Assembly (NCBI GenBank): GCA_020744425.1 | Contig: JAGMUV010000001.1 | Location: forward strand, 2,046,001 to 2,110,000 | Direction of reading: 5' to 3' | DNA: 64,000 nt | Source: Dactylonectria macrodidyma | Taxonomy: Eukaryota > Ascomycota > Sordariomycetes > Hypocreales > Nectriaceae | Shown here: positions 22,561 to 32,875 of the stretch, piece by piece | Numbering within the stretch: position 1 is the stretch's first letter | How the letters are laid out: each line of letters starts with the position of its first letter | The notes under the pieces: model-generated | Databases searched by the model: none | The model's input: the letters and a program-made list of their open reading frames with translations, nothing else | What the model was told of the DNA's origin: nothing | Position numbers and translations under genes: made by a program

Positions 22561-24597
22561 CACCATGTGTGGTTGAAGTTGATGATGGTTTTGGTGTGTA
22601 CCTAGCTGTCGATGCTCTCGATGAATGCGAAGACGGCCTGCCGGACCTACTAGGCCTGATCAGGGAAACGTGCCTACAAGAAAACAGCGTCAAGTGGATC
22701 GTTACGAGCCGCAATAGAGTCGATATAGACAAGAGTCTCGCCCTCGATAACCCAACATCGAAGCTGAGCCTGGAGGTGAACTCGGAAGCTGTGTCGCAGG
22801 CGATTGAAGTTTACATCGATCACAAAGTCTCTCAAGTACCATCGCTCAAATCCAACCCTAGCCGACGAGCCAACGTCCAGAAAAAGCTGCTGGACAATGC
22901 TGACGGTACGTTTTTATGGGTCGATCTGATATTGCGAACTATCCACGGTGCTTTGGGTGACGACATTGTTCGGCTTATCGATGAGGTACCGTCGACCCTT
23001 CCGCCACTTTACGACAGGATGATGGGAGATATCGGCAACTCCACAAGCGCCTACCGGAACCCATGTCTTGTCATTCTTTCAACCGCAGCTCTAGCGTACC
23101 GCCCGCTCCATGTTCTTGAGCTCCGAATCCTGACCGGGCTTGAGAAATATGACACCGCCGATCTAGAGAGGATTGTCGACATGTGCGGTTCGTTTCTCAC
23201 TCTACTGGACGGTCGTATTTACCCAATTCATCAGTCGGCCAAGGAGTACCTGGTTAGCAAAGCCGCCGTCAGCAGGATATTCCAATCCGGGACGCATGCT
23301 GTGCACCGCAGCATCGTCGAAAGGTCAGTGGCAGCGATGGTGAAAGCACTGAGACGAGACATGTATGAGCTGGTGCATCCGGGGACACTTATCCATGAAG
23401 AGATGGGACGGCAGCCTGAACCGAATCCCTTACGTATGTGAAACAGACAAGAGCGATTTGCAGAGCTACCGGCGTTCCCGGCGTTCCCGGCTAGTAAACG
23501 CGTTCAAGCACCATTTCGCGCCGTCAAAGAGCACCTGCATGCACGACTCGATCGAGATGTTCTTCCAACACCACTTCCTGCACTGGCTTGAAGCATTGAG
23601 TCTCCTTGGCGTTGTCGCGAACGGAGTCCTCTCTCTTAGTAGGCTTAGAAAGTTGTTCGTGGTAGGTATTTCCGATTCTTGAATAGTATGCATAATAGTA
23701 GTTAATATCTAGCTGTTCTAGACTGCGAGGGGTGGCGCTTTCGTTAACCTCATTGAAGACGCATATCGGTTCATTTTACATAGTCGATGGATCATCGAAC
23801 AGGCTCCACTACAGACATATGTATCAGCACTGTTGTTCACTCCGGTTGATAGTATTATTCGCGGATTATTCACAGTGGAAGAGCCTAGTTGGGTTCTAAC
23901 AAATCCAAAAGTCGAGCAAAATTGGAGTCCATGTCTTCAAATGTTTGAGGGCCATAGCGGTTGGGTCAACGCCGTAGCGCTTTCGCCAGATGGCAGCCGC
24001 ATTGCATCGTGTTCAGACGACAGGACCGTCCGGATATGGGATGCAAAGTCAGGCAAGGAGGTCCGCAAGCTGGAGGGCCATAGCAATTGGGTCAACGCCG
24101 TGGCGTTTTCGCCAGATGGCAGCCGCATTGCATCGGGGTCAGGCGACATGACCGTCCGAGTATGGGATGCAAAGTCAGGCAAGGAGGTCCGCAAGCTGGA
24201 GGGCTATATCGGTTCGGTCAGGGCCGTGGCGTTTGAAAGCTCGAGCAATTCCGGACTACGGCTTCAAACCAACGCTGGCGGCATCGATCTTGACCTTGGC
24301 AGTCCAAGTAATCACGGTGGCTGCAATAGCGCCGGTGATAGGAATTCGCTCGTGATCGAATCCAACGACCAACTACTATCAGCTCGGAGATCAACGTCTA
24401 ACGGGACAAAGCTAATGTGGGATCTAGATGGCGACCGTTCTTGGATCACATGGTGTGGTCGGAAGGCAATATGGCTTCCACCTGATTTCCGACCTGGGCA
24501 ATCAGACGTTTCGAGGGATGGATCAGCAATCGCCATCGGTAGTCTGACAGGACGCATGGTGATTATGAGGATGTCTCTGAACGTGCCATTTTCCTAG
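22554..24597 (+). pseudogene. 5'-truncated NACHT-WD40 NLR
   Basis: The reading frame starts inside a NACHT domain at Walker B (VYLAVDALDECEDGL). It continues through WIVTSRNR, the helical ARC-like region (ADGTFLWVDLI, PPLYDRMM) and PIHQSAKEYLV. After a frame break around 23420-23480 it resumes with FFQHHFLHWLEALSLLG and, after about 23735, APLQTYVSALLFTP and two full WD40 repeats. These repeats read GHSGWVNAVALSPDGSRIAS and GHSNWVNAVAFSPDGSRIAS, and a third is cut short. The P-loop and N-terminal effector domain are absent; the Tc1-like element lies directly upstream. HET-E/HET-D-like proteins share this plan with many more WD40 units. The copy cannot bind nucleotide normally and is a relic. 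Confidence 0.85.
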
Positions 24598-25253
24598 TTA
24601 TTCTTTGATCGTAGCATGGCAGGTATTCGGAGACTGTTATCTAAGCTGTTAAAATGGAAGCCAATTTCTGTCAATATTGGCGGCGCATGTAGCTGCAATC
24701 TAGATCTATATTCTTTATAGCTTTGACTGCTCATACAAAATGATAACTGCATGTCGGTGACTTCGCGTTGCAGTGTGATATGCGAGTAAGCTTTCAGCGA
24801 GCAGGAACCTGCATTCATTGCCACACCTCACGAATCCACCAGTGAACGGTTGCCACATGCTGATGCCCAGTGCTTGGCTGCCGTTGCAGTGCTGGCAGAA
24901 CCTGCATTCGTTTGTCACACCGCGACGATTCATTTTCAACCTACATAGCCTACATTCGCTGTAACCACCCTTCAGGGAAACAGAGCTCTCGATATGAAAA
25001 CCCTCTTGTCATAAGCAGCGTCGTGGCTCGTCTCCAGATTTTTAGCGTCCTAGTCAGCACGTGCTTTGGGGTCAGGTGTCCACAATCCCTGTAAGGGCTA
25101 TCAGGCCACATTCATGCGTGTTTGTTATAGTCACATGCATACAGTTTGACTCAGCCTGAGTTTTCGCTGCACATTTGAAAGACATTGCATAAAACAAGAG
25201 TGGTTCACTACTCCATGCACAGTAGGGGGCAAAGAGACCCGCAGCAGTCAATC
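24598..25253 (-). repeat. Left copy of a dispersed repeat flanking the caspase-like gene
   Basis: Between about 24740 and 25005 the reverse complement contains blocks shared with sequence right of the protease gene. One is CATGTGGCAACCGTTCACTG at 24837-24857. A block reading TTTCCCTGAAGGGTGGTTA lies near 24985, and one reading AAGTCACCGACATGCA near 24750. Two CGAATGCAGGTTC-like units also lie inside it. No gene is recognised. Confidence 0.7.
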
Positions 25254-27233
25254 ATGTCCTTCCCAACCTCGCCAAGGCGATTTGCCCTGCTCGTCGGCAT
25301 CGACCTGTATTTGGCTGGCTCGAGACAGTGTGGAAATGGAAAACTTCTCTCGCTCAGTGAGCTCCGAGGCTGTGCGAACGATGTCCAGGCTGTCGCAGAG
25401 TTTCTTCGAAGTGAATTCCAACTGGATGACCCCCGCATCCTCTGCTCTTCCCGGAACCGATCAGGCTTCGCATATTCCACTGAGCCGAAGGAGCCGCCAG
25501 ATCGTTGGCCCACGTTCGCCAACATCAAGAGGGAATTCGACACCGTGGCCGAGCATGCTCGTGCTGGTGATCTGTTCTTTTTTCAGTTCTCTGGGCATGG
25601 GGCTCGGCTACGACCGACAAGCAAATCCCCCCCCGGAAGGTCGACAGACCCATCCCTGATGACAATGGACTTTTGCTGCGGAAAACCTGCAGTGAGGGGA
25701 TGGCAGTTAAACCAGTGGCTGAAAAAGCTCAACGAGAAGAAAATTCGGACCATTGTCATCCTCGACAGCTGTCACTCTGGTGGCGCATTCAGGACAGGCG
25801 GAGGCTTTCGAACGCCAGAAGGCTGGACAAACATCCCCGCCCTTCCCGTCGACGAAGAGGCCGTCGCAGAGACCGCTGTCAAATCGGGCAATCGCAACGC
25901 CGAGTTGGAAATGTCCTGGTCTATCAACCCGGATGGATTCACGCTGATGGCGGCCTGCGAAAGTCATGAGAGGGCCGCAGAGACAACTGTCGACGGCATA
26001 TCTCACGGCGCATTCACACATGCACTCTTGGAGTGCCTCAAGCAGAACCGGCAAAACCAGGCAGTTGTGACTTACCGGAATCTGCGCGACCAGATAGTCA
26101 AGCAGGTCCAGGGACAGACTCCTCGGGTGTATGGTCGAGACAGGCTAGTATTCTTCGGAGATAAGGAACCATTCTCGGCAACACCACTCGTCGTGCGGCT
26201 TGAAGGAAGGAAGCTTTTCCTTCCCATCGGAAAAGTCCACGGTGTTCGGGAGGGGTCCGAGTTCACACTCTATCCGCCCACAACTCACGCAACGTTTTCG
26301 GTGGCGCAAGTCGACGACTTCGAATGCAGCGCCCCGGATCTATCAGACGACGAAATCGAGGCTTTGCAACGGCATAACTATCAGATCGTTCCGTGTCGGT
26401 GGAGTTTGGGAGACGACTTGCTCCAAGTGCTTATTCAACCTAGTCTGGGGAGTGGATTCCGGAAGGCACTGAATGCAGCTCTTCAGGATAGGGTCGTCGG
26501 CACTATCGAAATCACCGAATCCAATGACAGCCACGAACCTGGCAGCGCCGTGTTCAGCATGTCAAAGCGTGACGATGGAGGCATTGACCTCGCCGGACCT
26601 GTGTCTTTAACCGGGTACGACGGCCCGGTGCGGGGGTTGGATATCACAGACGCCAATATCGATCAGCTGGCCGCAAAGTCTGCCGTTGCCTTAGCTCACT
26701 TGACCCGGTTCGGACAGATCCGCAGCCTCAGCGGCAAAGCGTCCCAGCAGCTTACACCATTCGAGCTAGCCCTGAAGCCGACGAGGAAGGTGGGTTCCTG
26801 CTCGCGTGGCCAGGGTATAGACTTCGTATTCAGGAACACAAGCAAATCTCAGCTCCATATCACCGTCTTGGTCCTCAGTTCTGCATTTCATGTGAAGCAG
26901 CTCTACCCTTCGGAGGATTTTCCAGTATCGGTAGATCCAGGCTGCAAGGATAGATTCACTTTTCACATAACAATACCTGACCCACTCAATAGTCATGGAG
27001 AGCAGCAAGACACAATCCGTTCCATTGTCACGAGAGGCAGGCAGCTTTCCTGGAAGAGTCTGGAACTGCCTGACATATGGAATGCTGATCAGCTAGACTA
27101 TAAGCGCAGTATCCCAAGGAGGGGCGCGAAGTTGCTGCACGACTTTACCTGGTGGATTGAGGATAATGTGGTGTTGACAACAAAACAAAGTGAAGGAGAT
27201 AAGATCTACTGGATGTCAGACTTGGTTGGCTGA
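25254..27233 (+). CDS. Caspase-like (C14) protease with long C-terminal beta-rich region
   Basis: The 659-aa intronless protein starts at ATG 25254 (MSFPTSPRRFALLVGIDLYL). A longer in-frame start exists but lacks family resemblance. The p20-like domain spans about residues 8-300. The catalytic His115 lies in FFQFSGHGARL and Cys173 in IVILDSCHSGGAF. Substrate-pocket-like sequence MAACESHERAAE follows. Residues 310-659 contain predicted strands (LVVRLEGRKLFLPIGKVHGV, LHITVLVLSSAFHVKQLYPS) typical of large fungal caspase-domain proteins rather than Pro/Gln-rich yeast metacaspases. Such enzymes cleave after basic or acidic residues; the substrate here is unknown. Another clan-CD protease (TPR-CHAT) lies 1.5 kb downstream on the same strand. 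The context of NLR genes suggests, but does not prove, a role in regulated cell death. Confidence 0.88.
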   Translation: MSFPTSPRRFALLVGIDLYLAGSRQCGNGKLLSLSELRGCANDVQAVAEFLRSEFQLDDPRILCSSRNRSGFAYSTEPKEPPDRWPTFANIKREFDTVAEHARAGDLFFFQFSGHGARLRPTSKSPPGRSTDPSLMTMDFCCGKPAVRGWQLNQWLKKLNEKKIRTIVILDSCHSGGAFRTGGGFRTPEGWTNIPALPVDEEAVAETAVKSGNRNAELEMSWSINPDGFTLMAACESHERAAETTVDGISHGAFTHALLECLKQNRQNQAVVTYRNLRDQIVKQVQGQTPRVYGRDRLVFFGDKEPFSATPLVVRLEGRKLFLPIGKVHGVREGSEFTLYPPTTHATFSVAQVDDFECSAPDLSDDEIEALQRHNYQIVPCRWSLGDDLLQVLIQPSLGSGFRKALNAALQDRVVGTIEITESNDSHEPGSAVFSMSKRDDGGIDLAGPVSLTGYDGPVRGLDITDANIDQLAAKSAVALAHLTRFGQIRSLSGKASQQLTPFELALKPTRKVGSCSRGQGIDFVFRNTSKSQLHITVLVLSSAFHVKQLYPSEDFPVSVDPGCKDRFTFHITIPDPLNSHGEQQDTIRSIVTRGRQLSWKSLELPDIWNADQLDYKRSIPRRGAKLLHDFTWWIEDNVVLTTKQSEGDKIYWMSDLVG

Positions 27234-28720
27234 CCGAGCAACGTTTCCTTTCTCTTTCCTTCGATTCGCCGACAGAATCTTTATTAATCTCGTACATTGC
27301 TTATTGGCGCGAGCCGTATCTTGGCCAAGTTTGCTTGCCGTCTTTCATTGCTCCAGCTTCTGCGTCGCGACTCATTGACAGGGTCATCGTTTGGGCGCGA
27401 CCAGCCTTTTTCCCCTTCTCAAGGCAAGACGGCCCTCCACAGAACACTTTACGAGCCATGTTCCAGGTCAGAGTGCATGTGGGCCTGCGAGTCTCGGGGA
27501 GCGGGGAATGCAAGGTCTTCGGAATACCTGACCCAGTCAATGCAGTGGATATCAGTCCAAAGTACCATGCGCCCAGGCAAGCCGGGATGGCAAAGGAACG
27601 GGGATGTTTACTTGGGGATGAGCGGGGGAGCCGTAGACATGCAAGTACCTAAACCCTTATCGCATTAGGTTTCGTCTCTTGGGGGGTGACTGCCTGATTA
27701 TCGCCCCAACAATTTTTATATGGGGAGATGGCTAGGGTAGTCCATCGCTGACGCAGTCCGTCTAGAGGATTTCAATTTACGCGAGTGCTTCCTACGCGGA
27801 GAGTTCTCGGTTCTGTATCGGTGGAATCGCCAGGTCTGGCCACGTCCCTGCCACAAACACCATTCCGATTACCGTTACTCCTTGCAGACGATAATCACAA
27901 CAGGCTAGAGCATGTGGCAACCATTCACTGGTGGATTCGGGAGCTCATAATTCAACAGAGCCTCGCAGACATTGATGACACGCACGCGCCGACATAGTAT
28001 GCTGAAGGTCATGGGACGAGCCACGACACTGCTTATGATAGGAGGGTCTCCGTCCCAAGAGCTCAGTTTCCCTAAGGGTGGTTATAGCGAAGGCAGTGTC
28101 AGCCAGCTGAAAGCTGACTGGCGTATCACACTAGAGCAGCAGTCACCGAAGTGCACAGCCAGCATTGAGTATCATCAACATGTGGCAACCGTTCACTGGT
28201 GGATTTGCGAGGTCACAACCCAATAGATCGAGGACTCCATCCCAGGAGCTCGGTTTCCCTAAAATGCAGGCTCGGTCGACTGAAAGCTGAGTCGCTGCCG
28301 TGTGAGAGCCAATGCAGCCTCTGCCTGCAGACAACCGAGTCGCATAGCACACTGCAGCACCAAGTCACCGAGATGCACACTCAGAACGGCCCGGCGGTGA
28401 TCCTAGTCATGAGAGAACGACGCATCCCTCAATGTACTCGACCACGACCGATTCTATTATAGCTTGAAATCCTCGCAGATGGCGGGATGATTCTATTCCT
28501 GGCAAGAGCTTCTTATTAAACAGCTGCTTCGAATTACCAGAAGAGTCGGTTCTCTGGATGGTAGGCACTCACTCACGGGCGGCAGCGATCGCAGGTCTCG
28601 AGCAAGCTATTCGCATGGTTTAGGGAGTCGTTTGCATTCTCCCGCCGGACGACTCATACCAGGGCAAGAGGGCTGAACGACCTCGGAATTCGTATAGGGG
28701 ACAGATACTCACGGACTGGA
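27234..28720 (+). repeat. Right copies of the dispersed repeat; no gene
   Basis: Blocks seen left of the caspase-like gene recur here in opposite orientation, at least twice. CATGTGGCAACC.TTCACTGG occurs at 27911 and again at 28181. A GAGCTCAGTTTCCCTAAGGG-type block lies at 28058 and a shorter relative at 28248. AAGTCACCGAGATGCAC lies at 28362. Sequence from about 28575 to 28720 is decayed TPR coding sequence belonging to the next gene. Confidence 0.65.
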
Positions 28721-28723
28721 GTG

Positions 28724-31700
28724 ATGACAGACCTCGATGAGGCCATTCAAATTGGACGAGAAGCCGTCGATGCTACCTTGCCAGATCATCCGAGTCGGGT
28801 TATATGGTTGAATAACCTTGGACTTCGTCTAGGGAATAGATACTCACGGACTGGAGCGATGGCAGACCTCGAGGAAGCCATCCGAGTCGGACGAGAAGCT
28901 GTCAATATCACCCCGCCAGATCATCTGGGCCGGGTAGCGATCTTAAACAACCTTGCATTACACTTGGGTAACAAGTTCTTACGGATTGGAGCAATGGCAG
29001 ACCTTGAGGAAGCCATCCGAATAGGACGAGAAGCTATCGATGCCGCCCCGCTAGATTATCCAGACCGGGCTACGCTCTTGAATAACCTTGGAATTCGTCT
29101 AGGGGACAGATACTCACGGACTGGAGTGATGACAGACCTCGATGAGGCCATTCAAATTGGGCGAGAAGTCGTCGACGCTACCTTGCCAGATCAACCAAGT
29201 CGGGCTGGACGGTTGAGTAACCTTGGACTTCATCTAGGGGACAGATACTCCCGAACGGGAGCGATGGCAGACCTTGAGAAAGCCATTCGAGTCGGACGAG
29301 AAGCTGTCGATGCCACCCCGCTAGATCATCCGGACCGGGCTGCGTTCTTGAACAACCTTGGACTTCGTCTAGAGGATAGATACTTACGGACGGGAGCGAT
29401 GGCAGACCTCGAGGAAGCCATTCGAGTCGGACGAGAAGCTGTTAATATTACCCCGCTAGATCAACCGAACCGGGCTATATTCTTAAACAGCTTCGGAGCT
29501 CATCTATACGCCAGATACTTACGGATGGGAGCGATGGCGGACCTTGAAGAAGCTATGCATGTAACACGAGAAGCGATCGATGCCACTCCGCCAGGGCATC
29601 CAAAGCGGGCTGGATGGTTAGACAATCTCGCATCTTATCTGCGCGATAAATACTCACGGACGGGAGCGATGGCAGACCTCGAGGAAGCCATTCGAGTCGG
29701 AAAAGAAGCTATCAATGCCACCCCACTAGATCATCCGGATCGAGCTGGACGGTTGAGTAACCTTGGACCTCGTCTAGGGGACAGATACTCACGGACGGGA
29801 GCGATGACAGACCTCGAGGAAGCCATCCGAATCGGACGAGAAGCTATCAATATCACCCCGCTAGATCATCCAGAACAGGCTGCATGGTTGAATAACCTCG
29901 GAATTTATCTGAGAAACCGATTCTTACGGACAGGAGAGATGGCAAACCTTGAGGAAGCTATTCGAATCGGAAAAGAAGCTATCAATGCCACCCCACTAGA
30001 TCATCCGGATCGAGCTGGACGGTTGGGTAACCTCGGACTTCGTCTAGGGGACAGATACTCACGGACAGGAGCGATGGCAGACCTCGAGGAAGCCATCCGA
30101 ATCGGACGAGAAGCCGTCGATGCTACCCCGCTAGATCATCCGAGTCGGGCTGGATGGTTAGACAACCTTGGGATTCGTCTAGGGGATAGATACTCACGGA
30201 CGGGAGCCATGGCATACCTTGAGGAAGCCATCCGAGTCGGACGAGAAGCTGTCAATATCACCCCGCCAGATTATCTAGGCCGGGTAGCGATCTTAAATAA
30301 CCTTGGATTACACCTAAGAAGCCGATTCTCTCGGATTGGAGCAATAGCAGACCTCGAGGAAGCCATTCGAGTCGGAAAAGAAGCTATCAATGCCACCCCA
30401 CTAGATCATCCGGATCGGGCTAGATGGTTGAATAACCTCGGAATTTATCTAGGAGACCGATTCTTACGGACAGGAGAGATGGCAAACCTTGAGGAAGCCA
30501 TTCGAGTCGGACGAGAAGCTATCAATACTACCCCACTAGATCATCCAGACCAGGCTGCATGGTTGAATAACCTCGGAATTTATCTAAGAGACCGATTCTC
30601 ACGTACAGGGGAGATGGCAGACCTTGAGGAAGCCATCCGAGTCGGACGAGAAGCCGTCGATGCTACGCCGCTAGATCATCCGGATCGAGCTGGACGGTTG
30701 AATGACCTTGGACTTTGCCTTGGCAACAGATTCTCACGAACGAGAGCAATAGCGGATCTCGAGGGAGCAATTCGGGTAATACGAGAAGCGATCGGTTCCA
30801 TCCCGCTAGATCATCCAGGCCGAGCTGTGTTCTTGAATAACCTCGGAGCTCGTCTCAGCAACAGATACTCGCACATTGGAGAGATAGCAGACCTCAGGGA
30901 AGCGAAGGAATGCTTCGTTGCTGCTTTGTGTCACTCCGCCTCCGCCGTAGCCGTGCGTATCGCAGCCGGCCGTCGCTTTCTGTCATCCCCAGCCGTCCTC
31001 GAAGATGAACAATCATACACCGTCGCCAAAATGACAATCGACCTGATTCCTTTATTGACCCCTCGCTCTCTGCAAAACGCAGATAAGCGCCACCTCCTCT
31101 CCGCGGCCGTCGGATTGTCGTCCGACGCGGCAGCCATTGCTCTGCATGCTAACGAAGACCCTGCTGCAGCGATTGAGCTGCTAGAGACTGGCCGTGGGGT
31201 CATCGCGGGGGCTCTCTTCCAGCAGTCCGACCTTTCTGCTCTTCAACACGAGCATCCCGACCTAGCTCTTTCCTTTATCGACATGCGGGACCAACTAGAC
31301 GCACCGCCGACGGGCTCCCTTGCTGTAGCCGAACGCCCGACTGCGGCCGCCGACATGGAAGGTGATCGGCGCCGCGAGGCTGGACTCCAGCCTGCTGCTC
31401 TTCTCGAGACAATCCATTCGAAGACAGGTTTTGAACGATTCCTCCTGTCCGCCTCAGAGGCCGACATGTTGAAGGCTGCGCGGCATGGCCCGATCGTCGT
31501 GGTGAACGTGAGCTCGCGTCGTTGCGATGCCTTGCTTATTGAGCAGTCCGGCATCCGACTGTTGGAGCTGCCGCACCTCTCTCGCGAGGCCCTCAACGAC
31601 CATATACAGGAACTGAAAACTCATGATACGCTTGGATGGCTCTGGGATGCCGTCGTCTGTCCCGTTCTTAATGCTCTAGGCTTCATTAGGCCCCCGGACA

Positions 31701-32578
31701 GAGAGTGGCCGCATGTGTGGTGGGTACCCACCGGAAGACTAACTCGGTTTCCGCTCCATGCGGCGGGTCACCATTTGAAGCGCACCGGCGAGACGGCCGT
31801 CGATAGGGTCGTCTCATCCTACGCCTCGTCGGTCAAGGTGATCATAAATAATCGACGACGATCAAATCAAGCAGCGGCAGCCGGAGAGTCCCGACAGGCC
31901 GTTTTCGTCGCCATGCATAAAACGCCAAATGTACAGCCACCGCTCGAGTATGCTAGCGCCGAGGTCGGTACGGTAGTAGCTATTTGCGAGTCGATGGGTT
32001 TAGCGCACAACCGGCCTCCACAATGCAAGACCGACGTCTTGTTGGCGTTGGAGGCCTGCAGTATATTCCACTTTGCCGGCCATGGCAGCACCCATCCCAC
32101 AGAGCCGCTGCAGAGCCGGCTGCTCCTCGATGATTGGGTTCGGGAGCCATTCACGGTGGAGAGTCTCCTGGAGGCCAACCTCACCTCAAATCCGCCATTC
32201 CTTGCCTACCTCTCGGCCTGCGGGACTGGCCAGATCCTGGACGAGAGTTCTGTTGACGAAAGTATTCATCTGGCCAATGCTTGCCAGCTGGCCGGGTTCC
32301 GTCACGTGGTCGGCACGCTCTGGGACGTTGATGACGGGTTATGTGTGGACATGGCGAGAATGACATATGAGTTTCTGCGGGATGAAGGGATGGGGGATGA
32401 AAATGTAAGCCGAGGGCTTCACCGGGCCACGAAGACGCTCCGAGACCAGTGGGTGGACGCCGATGATGCCAGGCGAGGAAAGGCAAGGTCGCTAGGAGCG
32501 GAAAGAGGCGCTGAATTAAGCCACAGGTCGGAGCTGAGGCGGCCGCTTTGGGTTCCTTATGTTCACTTTGGCGTTTAA
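28724..32578 (+). CDS. TPR-repeat CHAT-domain protease
   Basis: The 1284-aa protein has two parts. Residues 1 to about 730 are about 16 tandem tetratricopeptide-type units of exactly 45 residues (135 nt), each like LEEAIRVGREAVDATPLDHP followed by NLGLRLGDRYSRTGAMAD. They form a protein-binding superhelix. After a helical linker, the CHAT (clan CD, caspase-fold) domain occupies about 950-1284. The catalytic dyad is visible as His1120 in FHFAGHGSTH and Cys1166 in AYLSACGTGQ. Strands such as VWWVPTGRLTRFPLHAAG and the closing GFRHVVGTLWDVDDG are also present. Family members in bacteria and fungi act as stimulus-gated proteases, for example in Craspase or beside gasdermins. Upstream, one or more repeat units are frameshifted and contain a stop, so ATG 28724 begins inside a former repeat. 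Confidence 0.9.
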   Translation: MTDLDEAIQIGREAVDATLPDHPSRVIWLNNLGLRLGNRYSRTGAMADLEEAIRVGREAVNITPPDHLGRVAILNNLALHLGNKFLRIGAMADLEEAIRIGREAIDAAPLDYPDRATLLNNLGIRLGDRYSRTGVMTDLDEAIQIGREVVDATLPDQPSRAGRLSNLGLHLGDRYSRTGAMADLEKAIRVGREAVDATPLDHPDRAAFLNNLGLRLEDRYLRTGAMADLEEAIRVGREAVNITPLDQPNRAIFLNSFGAHLYARYLRMGAMADLEEAMHVTREAIDATPPGHPKRAGWLDNLASYLRDKYSRTGAMADLEEAIRVGKEAINATPLDHPDRAGRLSNLGPRLGDRYSRTGAMTDLEEAIRIGREAINITPLDHPEQAAWLNNLGIYLRNRFLRTGEMANLEEAIRIGKEAINATPLDHPDRAGRLGNLGLRLGDRYSRTGAMADLEEAIRIGREAVDATPLDHPSRAGWLDNLGIRLGDRYSRTGAMAYLEEAIRVGREAVNITPPDYLGRVAILNNLGLHLRSRFSRIGAIADLEEAIRVGKEAINATPLDHPDRARWLNNLGIYLGDRFLRTGEMANLEEAIRVGREAINTTPLDHPDQAAWLNNLGIYLRDRFSRTGEMADLEEAIRVGREAVDATPLDHPDRAGRLNDLGLCLGNRFSRTRAIADLEGAIRVIREAIGSIPLDHPGRAVFLNNLGARLSNRYSHIGEIADLREAKECFVAALCHSASAVAVRIAAGRRFLSSPAVLEDEQSYTVAKMTIDLIPLLTPRSLQNADKRHLLSAAVGLSSDAAAIALHANEDPAAAIELLETGRGVIAGALFQQSDLSALQHEHPDLALSFIDMRDQLDAPPTGSLAVAERPTAAADMEGDRRREAGLQPAALLETIHSKTGFERFLLSASEADMLKAARHGPIVVVNVSSRRCDALLIEQSGIRLLELPHLSREALNDHIQELKTHDTLGWLWDAVVCPVLNALGFIRPPDREWPHVWWVPTGRLTRFPLHAAGHHLKRTGETAVDRVVSSYASSVKVIINNRRRSNQAAAAGESRQAVFVAMHKTPNVQPPLEYASAEVGTVVAICESMGLAHNRPPQCKTDVLLALEACSIFHFAGHGSTHPTEPLQSRLLLDDWVREPFTVESLLEANLTSNPPFLAYLSACGTGQILDESSVDESIHLANACQLAGFRHVVGTLWDVDDGLCVDMARMTYEFLRDEGMGDENVSRGLHRATKTLRDQWVDADDARRGKARSLGAERGAELSHRSELRRPLWVPYVHFGV
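28727..30905 (+). repeat. 135-nt tandem TPR-coding array
   Basis: The repeat period is exactly 135 nt (for example GCAGACCTCGAGGAAGCC-type starts at 28862 and every 135 nt after). Many units differ by only a few bases, which indicates recent unit duplication or gene conversion. Degraded units precede the array at about 28590-28720. Confidence 0.9.
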
Positions 32579-32875
32579 TATTGATGTCATAATGCTTGCC
32601 TTCTCGCCATGCGTGAGAAACCAAGCTCATGTGACTTTCTGACCACCTGCCCAGCCGCGGTGGCTCCAGCGTTTTTGTCAAAAATTGCGAACAAGTTAAG
32701 GCGGGTTGGATGGGAGGTGGGATGGCTCGTAATCCTAGCCGTAGGGTCTTACTAAGTGGGCTAGCCACTTAGTAGGGCACAAAATATTGGAACAGCACCA
32801 AAAAGCTTGAACACCCCGCTACCGCGCGAGGTCGTGTTTATCCTCACTTCAATATGTAAAAACACGCATTTCCAC

